From: Nesterenkonia muleiensis
GTDB lineage: Bacteria; Actinomycetota; Actinomycetes; Actinomycetales; Micrococcaceae
Length of the DNA: 64,000 bases
Assembly (NCBI RefSeq): GCF_003600155.1
Contig: NZ_QWLD01000032.1
Coordinates: forward strand, 1 to 64,000
Direction: 5' to 3'
Part shown: piece by piece, positions 60,040-64,000 of the stretch
Numbering within the stretch: position 1 is the stretch's first letter
How the letters are laid out: each line of letters starts with the position of its first letter
Made by a program: the position numbers and the translations under genes
Notes under the pieces: model-generated
Told to the model about the DNA's origin: nothing
Databases searched by the model: none
The model's input: only the letters and a program-made list of their open reading frames with translations

Positions 60040-60614
60040 TTGGTGGGGTCCTCACCGTCTGAGAGATCGTCCCACATGTCGATCTCGTCAGGGTTCTGCG
60101 CACCGGGCTTGCCCCGGGAGAATTTCTTGGAAGTCGTGTCATCGTCCCAGCCCGGGGAGAACAGCAGCAGCGCCAAAGAGGTGATCACCAGCAGAATGGA
60201 GCCCAGCAGCGCCATCCAGACCGCGAAGCCGACGGCGTACTCCGCGGCCGGGTCGGTGGTTCCGGTGTAGTCGGCCAGAGCCGGCGCGGCTGCCGCCGCC
60301 GGGTTTGAGAGTGCCAGCACTGCGGCGACGAAGGAGAGGACCCCGGCGCCGAAGACCACCGCTCCGATCAGTCCGCGCAACCACCCTTTGGCGATGGTGG
60401 CGGCCACACCGCCTGCCACACCCACCACGCCCATCGCCCGGATAGTCGGTGCCATCTCCGCCCCGGAGAGGCTGATCTCATCGGCTGCCGCAGTATCCGG
60501 CAGTCCGGTGGCGGTCACCCAGGTCAGCGCAGTGGAGACCAGAATGAGCACCGAGGCGATCTGGATGAACAGAATCGTGTTCTTACGCTGGAAGAAGTAT
60601 GCGAGATGTCCCAT
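60036..60614 (-). CDS. Trp biosynthesis-associated membrane protein
   Basis: 192 aa with four membrane segments (about 14-32, 58-78, 83-105, 131-155) and an acidic C-terminal tail. Family known from actinobacterial trp operons (Trp_oprn_chp type), function unknown. ATG 60614 overlaps the trpE stop (TGATG), with CAGGG upstream; the TTG one codon earlier is the alternative. Confidence 0.88.
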   Translation of the reverse strand: MGHLAYFFQRKNTILFIQIASVLILVSTALTWVTATGLPDTAAADEISLSGAEMAPTIRAMGVVGVAGGVAATIAKGWLRGLIGAVVFGAGVLSFVAAVLALSNPAAAAAPALADYTGTTDPAAEYAVGFAVWMALLGSILLVITSLALLLFSPGWDDDTTSKKFSRGKPGAQNPDEIDMWDDLSDGEDPTK

Positions 60615-62209
60615 CAACCCTGCCTGTCAGTCGGTGTCAGCCTGTCTGCCGCCAGTACTGCCCGCAGCGGTGCGGCGGCCTTGTTGACGGTCTCCAGCCG
60701 TTCGGCCTCATCGTCTGAGTCTGCCACGATCCCACCGCCGGACTGGACATAGGCCTTCCCCCCGGTGAGCACGGCGGTGCGGATGGCGATGGCCGCATCC
60801 ATTCGCCCGGAGAGGTCGAAGTAGCCCACCACTCCACCGTAGACCCCGCGCCTGGTGGGCTCCCATTCGTCCAGCAGCTGGAGCGCCCGGGGCTTGGGCG
60901 CCCCGGACAGTGTGCCCGCGGGGAAGGCGGCGGCCAGCACATCGTAGGAGGATGCCGACGGCTCCACCTCGCCCTGGACGTGGGAGGTCAGGTGCATCAC
61001 GTGGCTGAAGCGCTCCACCCCCATGAACTGGGTGACCTCCACTGAGCCGGGCACGCAGACCTTGGCCAGGTCGTTGCGGGCCAGGTCCACTAACATGATG
61101 TGCTCGGCACGTTCCTTCTCATCGGCCAGCAGGTCTTCGGCCAGCTGAAGATCGTCCGCCGGTGTCTTGCCGCGGGGTCGGGTTCCGGCGATGGGGTGTG
61201 AGACCACACGCCGCTCTTCGTCCAGGGTCACCAGTGCCTCCGGTGAGGCGCCCACCACCTGGTACGGCTCACCCTCCGGAGTCTGGAAGTGCATCAGATA
61301 CATGTAGGGGCTGGGGTTGAGCAGCCGCAGCATCCGGTAGACGGTCAGCGCATCGACCTCGGTGGCCAGCTCGAAGCGGCGGGAGACCACGATCTGGAAG
61401 ACCTCACCGTCCACAATGGCCTGTTTGGCTTTGCCGAGTGTGGCCAGGTACTCATTCTGGTCCCAGCTGTGCTGGACCCGGTCTGCCAGGTCCAGCTCCA
61501 CGTCCTGCGCCCAGTCCGGCTCGGCGGCGGCAAGCTCCGGGCGCACCGGCTGACTGAGCCGGAGGCGCATGGCAGCCAGGCGGGCCACAGCGTCGTCGTA
61601 GGCTGCTGCCGCTCCGGTGGACTGCCCATCCTTGTTGATGGCATTGGCGATCAGCGTCACCGTGCCGTCGCGGTTGTCATGTACGGCGAGGTCGGAGACC
61701 AGGTTCATGGCCATCTCCGGCAGTCCGAGGTCATCTGCCGGCGGGTGCGGGAGCCGCTCCCAGTGGCGGACCACGTCCCAGCCGATGTAGCCGACCAGCC
61801 CGGAAGCCAGATGCGGCAGCTGATCGGCGAAGGCTCGTTCACCCAGGAACTCGAGGGTGTCTCGCAACACCTCGGCGGTGGAGCCGTTGCCGGGGGTCCC
61901 CGCAGGCGGGGTGCCAGTCCAGTGGGCCGCGCCGTCCTTCTCCGAGAGTGTGGCCATCGAGTTGACGCCGATGAAGCTGTGCCGCGACCATGCTGCCCCA
62001 GGGGCCGCCGACTCCATCAGAAACGTGCCGGGCTTGAAGTCTGGTCCGTGCGGTGCAGAGCCGTCGGAATCGGTGCAGAGGGCTCGGTAGATGCTCACCG
62101 GGGTGTGACCGTCGGCCAGCAGCTTGCAGGTGACCGGGATGACCCGGTGGCTGGCGGCCAGCCGGAGGAACTCGTCCCGGCCGGGGGTGACGGTGCCCAG
62201 GGGATGCAT
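60614..62209 (-). CDS. trpE: Anthranilate synthase component I
   Basis: 531 aa. It makes anthranilate from chorismate with ammonia from TrpG, which is not in the window. The feedback-site LLES motif appears as LMES at 64-67, and the C-terminal chorismate-binding domain has the GTRPRGKTP, FPAGTLSGAPK and GGVVGYFD signatures. ATG 62209 overlaps the hisI stop (TGATG). No Trp-rich leader peptide precedes it, since hisI is immediately upstream. Confidence 0.96.
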   Translation of the reverse strand: MHPLGTVTPGRDEFLRLAASHRVIPVTCKLLADGHTPVSIYRALCTDSDGSAPHGPDFKPGTFLMESAAPGAAWSRHSFIGVNSMATLSEKDGAAHWTGTPPAGTPGNGSTAEVLRDTLEFLGERAFADQLPHLASGLVGYIGWDVVRHWERLPHPPADDLGLPEMAMNLVSDLAVHDNRDGTVTLIANAINKDGQSTGAAAAYDDAVARLAAMRLRLSQPVRPELAAAEPDWAQDVELDLADRVQHSWDQNEYLATLGKAKQAIVDGEVFQIVVSRRFELATEVDALTVYRMLRLLNPSPYMYLMHFQTPEGEPYQVVGASPEALVTLDEERRVVSHPIAGTRPRGKTPADDLQLAEDLLADEKERAEHIMLVDLARNDLAKVCVPGSVEVTQFMGVERFSHVMHLTSHVQGEVEPSASSYDVLAAAFPAGTLSGAPKPRALQLLDEWEPTRRGVYGGVVGYFDLSGRMDAAIAIRTAVLTGGKAYVQSGGGIVADSDDEAERLETVNKAAAPLRAVLAADRLTPTDRQG

Positions 62210-62562
62210 CAGCCGATCTCCCTCTCCGTGAAGCAGGTCTCGGCACCGGTGTGGCAGGCCGGGCCGGACTGGTCGACGACCAGCAGCACGGTGTCACCGT
62301 CGCAGTCCAGGGAGACCGACTGCACGTGCTGCACATGTCCGGAGGTCTCGCCTTTGACCCAGAGCTCACCGCGGGAGCGTGACCAATAGGTGCCGCGGCG
62401 GGTCTCGATGGTGGTGGCCAGGGCCTCGGCATTCATCCAGGCCAGCATGAGCACCGCCCCGCTGGTGGCGTCCTGAGCGATGGCGGGGACGAGACCATCA
62501 GCGTTGTAGCTGACCTCAACGGACACCGTGCTGTTATCGGGCACTACGCTGTTATCGGACAC
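62209..62562 (-). CDS. hisI: Phosphoribosyl-AMP cyclohydrolase
   Basis: 117 aa, the third step of histidine synthesis. Metal-binding features [14 protein letters not shown] with the following CHTG, and the [12 protein letters not shown] motif, are complete; there is no fused HisE domain. GTG 62562 is chosen, overlapping the hisF stop by 11 bp. The first 11 codons contain a short tandem duplication ([11 protein letters not shown]), which looks like a slippage product before the conserved core. Confidence 0.94.
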   Translation of the reverse strand: MSDNSVVPDNSTVSVEVSYNADGLVPAIAQDATSGAVLMLAWMNAEALATTIETRRGTYWSRSRGELWVKGETSGHVQHVQSVSLDCDGDTVLLVVDQSGPACHTGAETCFTEREIG

Positions 62563-63316
62563 TGTGCCCCGCCTTCCGGATCGCGTCTTTGACTTTGGCA
62601 ATCATGTCAACCGGCCCGAAGTGGAACATCGAGGCTGCCAGCACAGCATCTGCCCCCGCGTCGACGGCCTGCGGAAAGTGCTCGGGCTCGCCTGCTCCCC
62701 CGGAGGCGATCAGCGGAACTCGGGTGACCGCGCGCACCGCGGCAATCATCTCCAGGTCGAAGCCGGCTTGGGTGCCGTCGGCATCGATGGAGTTCAGCAG
62801 GATCTCTCCGACGCCGCGCTCGGCGGCCTCGGCGCACCAGTCCAGCGCGTCGATGCCGGTCCCTCTGCGACCGCCGTGGGTGGTGACTTCGAACCCGGAC
62901 TCGGTGTCCAGGCTCCGGCGCACATCAGCCGAAAGCACCAGAACCTGGTTGCCGAAGCGGGCGACGATCTCGTTGATGACCGCTGGGCGGGCCACTGCGG
63001 CGGTGTTGATCGAGGCTTTGTCCGCTCCGTGCTTGAGCAGCCGGTCCACATCGGCCTCGCTGCGCACTCCCCCGCCGACGGTCAGCGGGATGAAGACCTC
63101 CTCGGCGGTGCCGGTGACGACTTCATAGGTGGTCTCGCGGCTGTCGGAGGAGGCGGTGACGTCGAGGAAGGTGATCTCATCCGCCCCAGCCTCGTTATAG
63201 CGCCGGGCCAGCTCCACAGGGTCTCCGGCATCGCGGAGCTTCTCGAAGTTGACCCCCTTGACCACGCGGCCAGCATCCACATCGAGGCAGGGAATCACCC
63301 GTACGGCCAGTGACAC
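62552..63316 (-). CDS. hisF: Imidazole glycerol phosphate synthase, HisF subunit
   Basis: 254-aa cyclase TIM barrel that joins PRFAR and ammonia from HisH to give IGP and AICAR. The catalytic Asp residues are in [12 protein letters not shown] near residue 12 and in VLSADVRR near 130; TVGGGVRS and ASGGAGE bind phosphate. GTG 63316 has AGGAGCGCT upstream. It starts 13 bp after the hisG stop. HisH is not in the window. Confidence 0.96.
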   Translation of the reverse strand: MSLAVRVIPCLDVDAGRVVKGVNFEKLRDAGDPVELARRYNEAGADEITFLDVTASSDSRETTYEVVTGTAEEVFIPLTVGGGVRSEADVDRLLKHGADKASINTAAVARPAVINEIVARFGNQVLVLSADVRRSLDTESGFEVTTHGGRRGTGIDALDWCAEAAERGVGEILLNSIDADGTQAGFDLEMIAAVRAVTRVPLIASGGAGEPEHFPQAVDAGADAVLAASMFHFGPVDMIAKVKDAIRKAGHSVR

Positions 63317-63329
63317 AGCGCTCCTTCGG

Positions 63330-64000
63330 CTAGACGCGGCAGGCGTGAATCGTGGTGACCAGGATAGCCCGAGCGCCAAGCTCGTAGAGCTCGTCCATCA
63401 GCTGGTTGGTCTTCTTGGCCGGCACCATCGAGCGCACGGCGACCCAGTCCGGATCAGCCAGCGGGGAGATGGTGGGCGACTCCAGGCCGGGGGTGGTGGC
63501 AATGGCGGCGTCCAGGTCGGCTTTGCGGATGTCATAGTCCATCATCACGTACTGGCGAGCCACCAGCACACCCTGGAGGCGCCGGATGAGGCGCTCGGTG
63601 TCACGCTGGATCGCCGCGGCGTCGTCGTGACCGGCAGCACCGTCGGCGGTGCCGTTTCCGGAGATCAGGATCGCTTCGGAGACCATCACCGGATCGCCGA
63701 AGACCTCCATTCCCGCGGCCTTGAGCGTATTGCCGGTCTCCACCACATCGGCGATGGCGTCTGCCACCCCGAGCCTGACGGCGGACTCGACTGCTCCGTC
63801 GAGGTGCACCACATCGACCGCAGCGATGTCCTGGGTCTCGAACCAGTGGCTCAGCAGGGAGTCGTAGGAGGTGGCGACCCGTTTGCCGGCCAGGTCCACG
63901 GCGGCGCGGAATGTGCCCTGCGGGCCGGCGAGGCGGAACGTGGACCGGCCGAATCCCAGCCCCATGATCTCCGTGGCACCGGTGTCCACGCGGGCGTCCT
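63330..64000 (-). CDS. hisG: ATP phosphoribosyltransferase (3' part; start lies outside)
   Basis: Partial gene, cut by the right edge of the window. The reading frame is open to base 64000. It is the first, feedback-inhibited step of histidine synthesis. Visible are the [18 protein letters not shown] P-loop ([13 protein letters not shown]), and a C-terminal regulatory ACT-like domain ending in [10 protein letters not shown], which marks the long HisG form that needs no HisZ. It leads into hisF, hisI and the trp genes. Confidence 0.95.
   Translation of the reverse strand, partial: DARVDTGATEIMGLGFGRSTFRLAGPQGTFRAAVDLAGKRVATSYDSLLSHWFETQDIAAVDVVHLDGAVESAVRLGVADAIADVVETGNTLKAAGMEVFGDPVMVSEAILISGNGTADGAAGHDDAAAIQRDTERLIRRLQGVLVARQYVMMDYDIRKADLDAAIATTPGLESPTISPLADPDWVAVRSMVPAKKTNQLMDELYELGARAILVTTIHACRV

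Noticed and set aside
60614-62300. Search for a Trp-codon leader peptide before trpE
   Set aside because: hisI overlaps trpE directly, leaving no leader; no Trp-rich short frame was found.

Overview
The window is a GC-rich, gene-dense chromosomal segment of an actinobacterium. High-GC codon use, a pdtaR-type ANTAR regulator, the HGxxPAAW and Trp-associated membrane proteins inside the trp genes, a 13E12/DUF222 HNH gene, an LAxTG (class E sortase type) wall protein, many GTG/TTG starts and several apparently leaderless promoters point to Micrococcales, probably Micrococcaceae (Arthrobacter/Nesterenkonia-like). No insertion sequence, prophage, CRISPR array or rRNA gene was seen.

Layout. 1-3 kb: tRNA-Glu and tRNA-Gln beside gltX and an FAH-family hydrolase. 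3-7.2 kb: DUF885 peptidase-like protein, an SDR divergent from an XRE/MmyB-like regulator, and an Atu4866-domain protein. 7.2-12.7 kb: ilvE, leuB, metG, serA. 12.9-18.5 kb: a lower-GC divergent pair, a STAND (NB-ARC/TPR) regulator and a large acidic surface protein. 18.6-22.3 kb: ilvBNC behind a leader-peptide attenuator. 22.3-33.4 kb: a catabolic island (beta-decarboxylating dehydrogenase, ALDH, SDR, amidase, peptide-type ABC importer, FadR-like GntR regulator) with two identical 15-bp palindromic operators. 33.4-39.9 kb: ilvD, siderophore-interacting protein, a GntR/DUF1648 pair, DUF222-HNH. 39.9-48 kb: pdtaR, SNF2 helicase, tRNA-Leu, ppsA, ppsR, pyk. 48-64 kb: gltD, gltB, lgt, trpA, trpB, trpC, HGxxPAAW protein, a ketopantoate-reductase-like gene, Trp-associated membrane protein, trpE, hisI, hisF and the 3' part of hisG, all on the minus strand and mostly overlapping.

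How the genes fit together. Much of the window is branched-chain amino acid synthesis (ilvB, ilvN, ilvC, ilvD, ilvE, leuB) plus serine, glutamate, tryptophan and histidine synthesis and the PEP/pyruvate node. The most interesting part is the island between ilvBNC and ilvD. Its four enzyme classes match, step for step, the known pantothenate degradation route: amide hydrolysis, pantoate alcohol oxidation, aldehyde oxidation, then oxidative decarboxylation of dimethylmalate to 2-oxoisovalerate. The end product is the keto acid that IlvD makes and IlvE/LeuA use. An importer and a FadR-type regulator with matching operators complete the island. This substrate assignment is an inference from gene content, not shown by the sequence alone.
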